Source of the DNA: a virus
Virus record (IMG/VR): IMGVR_UViG_3300029448_000479
Location: 1 to 22,573 of that record
DNA: 22,573 nt
Strand: one strand, 5' to 3'
Position numbers and translations under genes: made by a program. The stretch's first letter is position 1. Every line of letters starts with the position of its first letter. This document shows, piece after piece, positions 14,264-21,397 of this stretch. The notes under the pieces were generated by a model that was not told the DNA's origin, searched no databases, and was given only the letters and a program-made list of their open reading frames with translations.

Positions 14264-14977
14264 ATGTCTATGAAAATACCTGAAGATGTGATCCAAAGCA
14301 AAGGTATCACATACCTGCAAAAATATCCTTATGGCGAATTAGCAAGAGTAACAAAGGATAAGAAAAGGCATTATGAAACTCCAGACGGGAGACAGGTACC
14401 TAGCGTGACCACTGTGCTGTCTGCAACAAAAGATATGACACATCTACACGCATGGCGTAAGAGAGTGGGAGTGGAGAAGGCACAACAGATAACAACTGAG
14501 TCAGCAAACATCGGAACAGTGATGCACCGTAGCCTTGAGAAGCATGTCAAGGGCGAGGATCGTACACCAGGATCAAACCTTATACAACAGAAGGCACACG
14601 GCATGGCTAACGTAATTATTGACAACGGACTAAACGATGTTACCGAAGTGTGGGGCTCAGAGGTATCGCTTTATTATCCAGAACTATACGCAGGAACCAC
14701 AGACTTGGTCGGGGTATACAAAGGGCAACCTGCCATTATGGATTTCAAACAGGCAAGAAAATTAAAAAAGAAAGAATGGGTTGAAGATTATTATCTTCAA
14801 CTGGTGGCATATGCTGAAGCACACAACAAGCAGTATGATACACAAATTAAAAATGGACGTATCTTTATCTGCACACAGGCCAACGAATATCAAACGTTCG
14901 AAATTGACAACTACGATCACTGGGTTGGTAAATGGTATGGCAAACTAGAAGAATACTACAAAAAAATTCTCGATTAA
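14264..14977 (+). CDS. PD-(D/E)XK nuclease, RecB/Cas4-like
   Basis: A 237-residue nuclease of the RecB/Cas4-like exonuclease group. It shows GTVMH (H88), TTDLVG with D147, IMDFK with D160 and K162 (the D-x-K core of the PD-(D/E)XK site), and LQLVAYAEA with Q179 (motif QxxxY). An N-terminal segment VPSVTTVLSATKD is the substrate-side region common in phage members. It has no Fe-S cysteine set of the Cas4 kind, so a Cas4 role is unlikely. Expected to degrade or process DNA ends, perhaps recombination intermediates or host DNA. It lies 8 nt after the first radical SAM gene and 9 nt before the second, and no promoter box is close. Confidence 0.85.
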   Translation: MSMKIPEDVIQSKGITYLQKYPYGELARVTKDKKRHYETPDGRQVPSVTTVLSATKDMTHLHAWRKRVGVEKAQQITTESANIGTVMHRSLEKHVKGEDRTPGSNLIQQKAHGMANVIIDNGLNDVTEVWGSEVSLYYPELYAGTTDLVGVYKGQPAIMDFKQARKLKKKEWVEDYYLQLVAYAEAHNKQYDTQIKNGRIFICTQANEYQTFEIDNYDHWVGKWYGKLEEYYKKILD

Positions 14978-14980
14978 ATA
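14973..14980 (+). promoter_or_regulatory. T4-late-like promoter ATTAAATA
   Basis: Six of eight bases match TATAAATA. The octamer overlaps the nuclease's stop codon and ends 7 nt before the ATG at 14987, the same geometry as at 3740. Confidence 0.5.
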
Positions 14981-14986
14981 AGTTTA

Positions 14987-16111
14987 ATGAAAACAGAACC
15001 AGATAAGTTCTGTAAGGCTCCATTCAGAAGTCTTGCAGTCGACAATGATGGCACTTTGATGCCTTGTTGCGAATTCATCAGAGATGAATCTACACTACCA
15101 CAATATAAAATATGGGAGTTCGACAAATATAAAGCAGACACCACTTTAAGACAAAAAATGCTTAATGGTCAGATAGATGGTGGATGTGCCTACTGTGTGA
15201 AAAGGGAAAGTAATGGCGTGAACAGAAGAGAATGGCATAACAGTCTCTTCGAAGAAAATTATGAATCATTTAAAGCTGACAGTATTGATCTTGGATTACT
15301 TGAACTACGTCTTGGTAATTTTTGCAACCTAAAATGCACCATGTGTGGACCATATGCCAGTTCACAATGGAATACTGAGGCAAAGAAAAATAAAGAAAAG
15401 TTTTCGGAGTTTAATATTGGGACTCTAAAAACAGACCACGATTGGATACATAATGAAGATACAAAGACACTCATAAAAGATATTTTAAGAAATTGTTCAA
15501 AAGTAAACTTTGGTGGAGGAGAACCTTTTATTAATCCTTTTATAAATGACTTTCTTAAAGAAATTAAGTTAGAAACAGCACTCGCATTCAGCACCAATGG
15601 TACTAGAATTCACGACAGCACTTTGGAACTTTTAAAAGACAGGCCAAACGTAATGGTTAATATCAGTATTGACGGAGTAGGTGAACATAACAATTACATC
15701 AGAAGCGGAAGTTCGTGGAGTGACATTGAGCAAACGATGGACAAACTTAAAGAAAAAAATATAAAGTTTATTATATATTACATACTCCAACACACTTCCT
15801 TGTTTACTTTCAAACAAGTATATGAATATTGCATAGCCAATGATATTGAACTAGAAATAGGTGAAATATATAAAGGATCAGTTGATGGTTCTGGACATCT
15901 TACCTTGTGTAGTGCCAACAAACTAGACGTAGAAAAATTCAAAAGATGGTTATCAACAATCAACACGCCCAAGGTTAAAGTGGTACATAATTGGTTGAAA
16001 AACTATGAATTTGATAAAAATTTACACACAAGGTTCAAGCAATATTTCACAATGCTTGACGATGTAAGAGGCACAGATTTCGTTAAAACGTTCAATCCTT
16101 CCTGGACATAA
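14987..16111 (+). CDS. Twitch-type radical SAM protein 2
   Basis: A complete 374-residue radical SAM protein. The cluster motif is LGNFCNLKCTMC (C113, C117, C120), and NFGGGEPFINPF supplies the GGE turn that binds SAM. The N-terminus has C9 in KFCKAPF, the pair C27-C28 in LMPCCEF and C67/C70 in CAYC, consistent with an auxiliary twitch/SPASM-like iron-sulfur cluster region. NISIDGVGEHN and YYILQHTS lie in the barrel. It is the intact counterpart of the frameshifted copy at 12965. Family members often modify ribosomal or peptide substrates, but the target here is unknown. No precursor peptide gene was recognised nearby. The late-type octamer before it fits late expression with virion proteins. 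Confidence 0.85.
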   Translation: MKTEPDKFCKAPFRSLAVDNDGTLMPCCEFIRDESTLPQYKIWEFDKYKADTTLRQKMLNGQIDGGCAYCVKRESNGVNRREWHNSLFEENYESFKADSIDLGLLELRLGNFCNLKCTMCGPYASSQWNTEAKKNKEKFSEFNIGTLKTDHDWIHNEDTKTLIKDILRNCSKVNFGGGEPFINPFINDFLKEIKLETALAFSTNGTRIHDSTLELLKDRPNVMVNISIDGVGEHNNYIRSGSSWSDIEQTMDKLKEKNIKFIIYYILQHTSLFTFKQVYEYCIANDIELEIGEIYKGSVDGSGHLTLCSANKLDVEKFKRWLSTINTPKVKVVHNWLKNYEFDKNLHTRFKQYFTMLDDVRGTDFVKTFNPSWT

Positions 16112-16114
16112 ATA
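16107..16114 (+). promoter_or_regulatory. T4-late-like promoter CATAAATA
   Basis: Seven of eight bases match TATAAATA, ending 8 nt before the ATG at 16122. It overlaps the end of the radical SAM gene and drives the tail fibre. Confidence 0.6.
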
Positions 16115-16121
16115 ACAACAT

Positions 16122-17714
16122 ATGCCGATAGTACAGATATCAAGAATACAGCACAGACGTGGAAAACGTACGGATCTGCCACAATTAGCGGCGGGAGAAC
16201 TAGGTTGGGTAATCGATGAACAGAGATTGTTCATAGGTAATGGAACCGTGTCCGATGGTGCACCGGCTGTGGGAAACACTGAAATTGTAACTGAAGGAAG
16301 TTCAGCATTTACAACTGCTCTCAGTTACACCTACAAAGGCTACCTAGGTGATTCAACGCCCATCACAACATCTCAACAGAGGACCTTACAAAACAGATTA
16401 GACGAATATGTTTCTGTCAGAGATTTTGGTGCAAAGGGTGATGACTCTACATCAGACCTTACTGCGATACAAAATGCAATCGACGAGCTGTACATTGACA
16501 CGGACAAAGACGATACTAGGGCAAGGAGAGTATTATTTTTCCCAGCAGGCACATACAAAATTAGTTCGGCACTCAAAATTCCACCATTCGCTCACCTAGT
16601 GGGTGAAGGTCCAGACAAAACGATAATCAAGAATTCAGGAAACAATGCTGTAATTGTGATGCAAGATGACGAAGGCAACGTTGGATCAAACATAGGAAAC
16701 TCCAGTGCTACAACACCAACTCAGATACAGATAACAAACATGACTTTAAGACAATCTGTAGCCTACGGAGGTGTTTCATTAGACAGGGTTACTAACGCAT
16801 ATTTTAATAATGTCAAATTCCAAGGAACATTTGCTTCTGGAGGAACTGATGCCTCTACATCCAAAGGCGTGACTGTAACTAATTCAACAGCAACATTTTC
16901 GACATCCAACATTGTATTCAACCAATGCCAATTCACAAAATTTGCAAGGCTAGTTGATTTAAGTTTTAATTGCACTAACATCAAATTCCATGCCTGTGAT
17001 TTCAAAACAGCATTCTATGGAGCACTCATTGGTGCAGAGATGGACGGTAGTACAACAGGACTTGATGATGGACCACGAGATGTCCAATTTACCAGTTCAA
17101 GTTGGAGTGACATAGGACAGCAGGCAATTTTAGTAGCGCCGGCGACAGGTACAACAGATGATGCCGGACCAAGACATATAGTTTCACACGCCAACTTTTA
17201 CGCTAAGACTGTTGCTAACAACTTCGAAGGTGTTGGCTCGATCAGAGAAGTACCAATTATTCAATTCGACAATGATGAGTGTTCATCTGTCCAAGACTTT
17301 TTTGAGAGGACCGATGCGAGAAGATCGGATGGTAGTACAAACGCGGCACCGGAAGTACAAGGTATAGGTGTCACAACCAAATTAATTAAATCACAGACTT
17401 TACCTGACAACACATCGTCGGCCACTACGATAAACGAATTTCCAGCACTTGCAAGTAAAGGAATATCAATTAAGTATAAAATTACAAGAGGTACTCTTGA
17501 TAGAACAGGTGAATTCATAATAAGTGCATCAACGAATGGTATTAGTTTCGATGACACATTCACAGAAAGCGGTGCTACCGCTGGTGTCACATTGACAGCC
17601 ACACTGGACAATAAAGATTCAACTGCAGGCAGTGAAACAGTTTCATTTAGGTTTACAACTACCAGTACAGGTACGGCGGCAATAATAGATTACCAAACAA
17701 CCATCCTAGCATAA
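16122..17714 (+). CDS. Tail fibre or tailspike with pectate-lyase-type beta helix
   Basis: A 530-residue virion fibre protein. The N-terminal 45 residues carry ISRIQHRRGKRTDLPQ and AAGELGWVIDEQRLFIGNG, the small repeat found at the base of many phage fibres (major tropism determinant/hyaluronate-lyase-repeat type). From residue 96, YVSVRDFGAKGDDSTSDL followed by AIQNAID is the start of the pectate-lyase-3 beta-helix domain. Thr/Ser/Gly/Asn-rich repeats run to about 380, and a final beta-rich domain completes the protein. The fold suggests binding to, or cleavage of, a surface polysaccharide and so host recognition. Catalytic residues of the helix cannot be assigned. No chaperone gene follows; a 141-nt gap separates it from nrdA. 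Likely expressed late from the octamer at 16107. Confidence 0.85.
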   Translation: MPIVQISRIQHRRGKRTDLPQLAAGELGWVIDEQRLFIGNGTVSDGAPAVGNTEIVTEGSSAFTTALSYTYKGYLGDSTPITTSQQRTLQNRLDEYVSVRDFGAKGDDSTSDLTAIQNAIDELYIDTDKDDTRARRVLFFPAGTYKISSALKIPPFAHLVGEGPDKTIIKNSGNNAVIVMQDDEGNVGSNIGNSSATTPTQIQITNMTLRQSVAYGGVSLDRVTNAYFNNVKFQGTFASGGTDASTSKGVTVTNSTATFSTSNIVFNQCQFTKFARLVDLSFNCTNIKFHACDFKTAFYGALIGAEMDGSTTGLDDGPRDVQFTSSSWSDIGQQAILVAPATGTTDDAGPRHIVSHANFYAKTVANNFEGVGSIREVPIIQFDNDECSSVQDFFERTDARRSDGSTNAAPEVQGIGVTTKLIKSQTLPDNTSSATTINEFPALASKGISIKYKITRGTLDRTGEFIISASTNGISFDDTFTESGATAGVTLTATLDNKDSTAGSETVSFRFTTTSTGTAAIIDYQTTILA

Positions 17715-17730
17715 AATCAATTATCTTATA

Positions 17731-17750
17731 GACAAAAAACTTTTTTTGTC
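17731..17750 (+). repeat. AT-rich inverted repeat downstream of the fibre gene
   Basis: A 9-bp inverted repeat (17731-17739 with 17742-17750) has a two-base gap. As RNA the innermost pairs would open to form a loop. It lies 17 nt after the fibre's stop. It could be a weak terminator separating the late fibre gene from nrdA, but the stem is nearly all A-T and the T run is inside the arm. The first arm is repeated in direct orientation at 17821. Confidence 0.4.
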
Positions 17751-17848
17751 ATAATATTAGTACATTATAAAATTACATAACGACGCAGTAATTTTAGTCA
17801 AACGACAGGTGACATAAAGAGACAAAAAAAGTTATAAACACGGATTTA

Positions 17849-17856
17849 GATAAATA
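17849..17856 (+). promoter_or_regulatory. T4-late-like octamer GATAAATA overlapping the nrdA ATG
   Basis: Seven of eight bases match TATAAATA. The last A is the first base of the ATG at 17856, so a transcript from this box would begin near 17862 and use the next in-frame ATG, at 17904. Confidence 0.45.
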
Positions 17857-20270
17857 TGGATACAACAAAAACAAAAATCAAAAATAAAAATTATAAAAAC
17901 TTAATGCCGAACACCAACTCTAGTACGATCAAAGTTCAAAAAAGAGATGGTAGGCTAGAGCCGCTTGATATCAATAAGATTCATTTCGTCGTTGAAGAAG
18001 CCTGCGAAGGATTAACTGGTGTCAGTTCTTCTCAAATTGAAATGAATGCAAACATTCAGTTCTATGACGGCATGACTACCAAGGACATCCAAAATGTTTT
18101 GGTTCGTTCAGCCAACGATCTTATAAGTTTAGATTATCCGAACTATCAGTATGCCGCGGCAAGGCTCCTATCCTATGACGTTAGAAAAGAAGCACATGGA
18201 CAATACGAATATATTCCATTGTTAAAATTAATATTAAGAAACATCAGACTAGGAGTGTATGATAAAGGCATCCTAGACAAGTATTCAAAAACAGAAATTA
18301 AAAAATTTAACACATGGATTAAGAGAGACAGAGATTTAAAATTCACATATGCAGGGTTAAGACAGATATGCGACAAGTATCTTGTACAGGACAGAAGCTC
18401 GGGACAGATATATGAAACTCCACAAGACATGTACATGATGATTGCGGCAACTTTGTTTGCCGACTATCCAACAAAAACAAGAATGTCATACGTAAAAAAA
18501 TACTATGACGCAATATCACAACACAAAATAAACATTCCAACTCCTGTCATGGCAGGAGTGAGAACACCTATCAGACAGTTTGCTTCTTGCGTCCTAGTGG
18601 ACAGTGATGACACATTGCCAAGTATCTTTTCAAGTGATATGGCGATAGGTCTATACGTTGCCAGAAGGGCAGGTATAGGAATCAATGCAGGACGTATCAG
18701 AGGCATAAATTCTAAAATCAGAGGAGGAGAGGTTCAACACACAGGAGTCATTCCATTCCTAAAAAAATTCGAATCAACTGTGAGATGTTGTACACAGAAT
18801 GGTGTGCGTGGTGGAAACGCAACTGTACACTTTCCTATATGGCACCCAGAAATTGAAGACATACTTGTACTTAAAAATAATAAAGGCACAGAAGACAACA
18901 GAGTGAGACGTATGGATTATTCTATACAAATATCTAAAATGTTCTATGAGAGATTCATGAACGAAGAAGATATCACTCTAATCTCTCCACACATGGCTCC
19001 AGGACTTTATGAAGCATTCGGTACAGAAGACTTTGACGATCTTTATTTGAAATACGAAGCGGATAAAACAATTCCAAAGAAAACAGTACCGGCACAAGAC
19101 TTGTTCTTTGATCTTTTAAAAGAAAGAGCTGAGACAGGTAGGATCTATATAATGAATTTAGACCACTGTAATTCACACAGTTCTTTCAAAGACAAAGTGT
19201 CAATGAGTAACCTTTGTCAAGAGATAACACTTCCTACAACTCCAATTCAACACATCGATGATGCAGAAGGAGAGATAGCACTTTGTATCCTTTCCGCAGT
19301 AAATGTTGGTGCATTGAATGATCTAGGAGAATTAGAAAATGTTTGTGACCTCAGTGTGAGAGCACTTGAGCAAATCATAGACTATCAAGATTACCCAGTG
19401 AGGGCCGCCGAAGTCAGCACAAAGAAAAGAAGAAGCCTAGGTATAGGCTATATTGGACTAGCACATTACCTGGCCAAGAATGGTGTTAAGTATTCTGATC
19501 CTGAAGCATGGACACTTGTTGACAGACTAACAGAAGCATTCCAATATCATCTACTAAGGTCAAGTTGTGACATAGCAATGGAAAAAGGTAAGTGTGAAGG
19601 TTTCGAGAGAACAAAATATGCAGATGGCTTACTACCAATCGACCACTACAAAAAAGAAGTCGACGAAATAGTTCCGCACAAACAAAGAATGGCTTGGGAA
19701 AGTTTAAGAAAAGATATCGCCAAATACGGATTAAGACACAGCACACTATCAGCACAAATGCCATCAGAAAGTTCTTCCGTTGTTAGTAATGAAACAAACG
19801 GCATTGAACCACCTAGAGCATTGATGTCAATCAAGAAAAGTAAAAAAGGTCCATTGAAACAGATCGCACCTGGTTTCCCTAAATTAAAAAATGACTACAC
19901 ATTACTATGGGATATGCCTAGCAATGAAGGATACATTAACGTGGTTGCAATGATGCAGAAATACTTTGATCAGGCCATATCAGGAAACTGGAGTTACAAT
20001 CCATTGCAGTTTGAAAATAATGAAGTTCCTTTATCAGCCATGGCTCAAGACATGCTGACGGCTTACAAGTATGGATGGAAAACAAGTTATTATCAGAACA
20101 CCTATGATTTCAAGGGAGAAGAGGAAGACGTACAACCAGCGGGTATTTCCGCACAGCAAGAGGATGATGGAGAAGATGTGATACTTGAACCTGAAGACGC
20201 CGTAAATGGCCATGATCAGATAAGTACATCCGCGGGCGAAGATGGTGAGTGTGAAGCCTGCACAATCTAA
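17856..20270 (+). CDS. nrdA: Class Ia ribonucleotide reductase, large subunit
   Basis: An 804-residue alpha subunit that reduces ribonucleoside diphosphates for phage DNA synthesis and aligns through its length with E. coli NrdA. Residues 24-115 form an intact ATP-cone allosteric domain (VQKRDGRLEPLD, IQFYDG). Catalytic residues are present: C245 in FASCVL and C477 in ALCILS (redox pair), N452-C454-E456 in SNLCQE (thiyl radical), and Y745/Y746 in SYYQNT (radical relay). The C-terminal tail ends CEACTI, a CxxC shuttle for thioredoxin or glutaredoxin. A roughly 20-residue N-terminal extension is unlike E. coli and may be untranslated: the ATG at 17904 is an alternative start. The acidic stretch 755-795 is longer than in E. 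coli. nrdB follows 14 nt later. Confidence 0.97.
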   Translation: MDTTKTKIKNKNYKNLMPNTNSSTIKVQKRDGRLEPLDINKIHFVVEEACEGLTGVSSSQIEMNANIQFYDGMTTKDIQNVLVRSANDLISLDYPNYQYAAARLLSYDVRKEAHGQYEYIPLLKLILRNIRLGVYDKGILDKYSKTEIKKFNTWIKRDRDLKFTYAGLRQICDKYLVQDRSSGQIYETPQDMYMMIAATLFADYPTKTRMSYVKKYYDAISQHKINIPTPVMAGVRTPIRQFASCVLVDSDDTLPSIFSSDMAIGLYVARRAGIGINAGRIRGINSKIRGGEVQHTGVIPFLKKFESTVRCCTQNGVRGGNATVHFPIWHPEIEDILVLKNNKGTEDNRVRRMDYSIQISKMFYERFMNEEDITLISPHMAPGLYEAFGTEDFDDLYLKYEADKTIPKKTVPAQDLFFDLLKERAETGRIYIMNLDHCNSHSSFKDKVSMSNLCQEITLPTTPIQHIDDAEGEIALCILSAVNVGALNDLGELENVCDLSVRALEQIIDYQDYPVRAAEVSTKKRRSLGIGYIGLAHYLAKNGVKYSDPEAWTLVDRLTEAFQYHLLRSSCDIAMEKGKCEGFERTKYADGLLPIDHYKKEVDEIVPHKQRMAWESLRKDIAKYGLRHSTLSAQMPSESSSVVSNETNGIEPPRALMSIKKSKKGPLKQIAPGFPKLKNDYTLLWDMPSNEGYINVVAMMQKYFDQAISGNWSYNPLQFENNEVPLSAMAQDMLTAYKYGWKTSYYQNTYDFKGEEEDVQPAGISAQQEDDGEDVILEPEDAVNGHDQISTSAGEDGECEACTI

Positions 20271-20273
20271 CAT

Positions 20274-20281
20274 TATAAATT
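20274..20281 (+). promoter_or_regulatory. Degenerate late-promoter octamer TATAAATT
   Basis: Seven of eight bases match TATAAATA. The octamer lies in the 14-nt gap between nrdA and nrdB and ends 4 nt before the nrdB ATG at 20285. Confidence 0.4.
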
Positions 20282-20284
20282 ATT

Positions 20285-21385
20285 ATGACAAAAACAGTTT
20301 TTAACCAGAGAGATATTGACTTTACTAAACAGCCTATGTTCTTTGGTGAGGACGGTGGAGTGCAGAGATATGACGAGTTTAAGTATCCACAGTTCGACAA
20401 ACTGAACCAAACTATGATCGGATACTTTTGGAGACCAGAAGAAGTGTCATTGCAGAAGGACAGAGCGGACTTCCAGAACTTCAGACCAGAGCAGAAGCAC
20501 ATATTCACAAGTAATTTAAAATATCAAACTCTTTTGGACAGTGTGCAAGGTAGAGGTCCAAGTTTGATGTTCCTGCCTTATGTGTCCAATCCAGAACTGG
20601 AAGGTTGCATTGTGACTTGGGACTTCTTTGAAACTATACACTCAAGATCATACACGCACATTATGAAGAACATTTATCCAGATCCAACGGAAGTGTTTAA
20701 CACAATCGTAAATGACAAAGAAATATTGAAAAGAGCAAAAAGTGTTACAGGAGAATATGATAAGTTTGGAAACATGGCACTTGAACATGCGGTAGGTAAA
20801 AAAGTCGACATGTTGGCACTGAAAAAACAATTATATCTTGCAATGAACACTGTGAACTTGCTAGAAGGATTGAGATTCTATGTATCATTCGCTTGTACAT
20901 TCGCATTTGGTGAACTTAAACTTATGGAAGGTTCAGCGAAAATATTATCTTTGATCGCGAGAGACGAGGCGACACACTTGAACCTATCAACACACGTATT
21001 AAAAGCATGGCACAAGGGTGATGACCCTGAAATGACAAAAGCGATCAAGGGCACTGAAAAAACAGTTATCCAGATGTTCAAAGACTGTGTTGAAGAAGAG
21101 AAAGCATGGGCAAGATATTTGTTCAAAGACGGATCCATCATAGGACTAAATGAAAAATTACTTGGCAAGTACGTTGAATTTATTGCCAACAAAAGATTAA
21201 GAGCACTTGGATATGACCCACTATATGATGTGTCAGCAACACAGAATCCATTACCATGGACACAACACTGGCTGTCAAGTAAAGGTATGCAGGTAGCACC
21301 GCAAGAAACAGAAGTTGAGTCATACATTGTTGGTGGTATCAAGCAAGACGTTAAAAAAGGCCAGTTTAGCAAATTTAAACTTTAA
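20285..21385 (+). CDS. nrdB: Class Ia ribonucleotide reductase, small subunit
   Basis: A 366-residue beta subunit that makes the tyrosyl radical used by NrdA. All di-iron ligands are in place by comparison with E. coli NrdB: D85 (LLDSVQGR), E116 and H119 (FFETIHSRSY), E194 (LLEGLRFYVS), E228 and H231 (ARDEATHL). The radical tyrosine is Y123, so this is class Ia, not a Tyr-less variant. The tail keeps VAPQETEVESYIVG with Y347 at the position of the interface tyrosine. Compared with E. coli a loop of about ten residues is missing after residue 160. The gene lies 14 nt after nrdA and 12 nt before cytochrome b, so the three look like one transcription unit. Confidence 0.97.
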   Translation: MTKTVFNQRDIDFTKQPMFFGEDGGVQRYDEFKYPQFDKLNQTMIGYFWRPEEVSLQKDRADFQNFRPEQKHIFTSNLKYQTLLDSVQGRGPSLMFLPYVSNPELEGCIVTWDFFETIHSRSYTHIMKNIYPDPTEVFNTIVNDKEILKRAKSVTGEYDKFGNMALEHAVGKKVDMLALKKQLYLAMNTVNLLEGLRFYVSFACTFAFGELKLMEGSAKILSLIARDEATHLNLSTHVLKAWHKGDDPEMTKAIKGTEKTVIQMFKDCVEEEKAWARYLFKDGSIIGLNEKLLGKYVEFIANKRLRALGYDPLYDVSATQNPLPWTQHWLSSKGMQVAPQETEVESYIVGGIKQDVKKGQFSKFKL

Positions 21386-21386
21386 T

Positions 21387-21394
21387 TATAAACG
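21387..21394 (+). promoter_or_regulatory. Degenerate late-promoter octamer TATAAACG before cytochrome b
   Basis: Six of eight bases match TATAAATA. It sits 4 nt before the ATG at 21398 in the 12-nt gap after nrdB. The placement copies that of other genes here, suggesting the cytochrome gene has been fitted to phage expression; alone the match is weak. Confidence 0.3.
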
Positions 21395-21397
21395 CAT

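Noticed and set aside
14264-14977. Cas4 or CRISPR adaptation nuclease
   Set aside because: The PD-(D/E)XK core is present, but there is no Fe-S cysteine set, no Cas1 or Cas2 and no repeat-spacer array in the window.
17746-17771. Sigma-70-like promoter TTGTCA ... TATAAA before nrdA
   Set aside because: The spacer is only 14 nt and the region is AT-rich, so matches are expected by chance; kept only as part of the note on this gap.
20110-20508. A 132-codon reverse open frame across the nrdA/nrdB junction
   Set aside because: It lies antisense to two well-supported RNR genes and has no recognisable domain.
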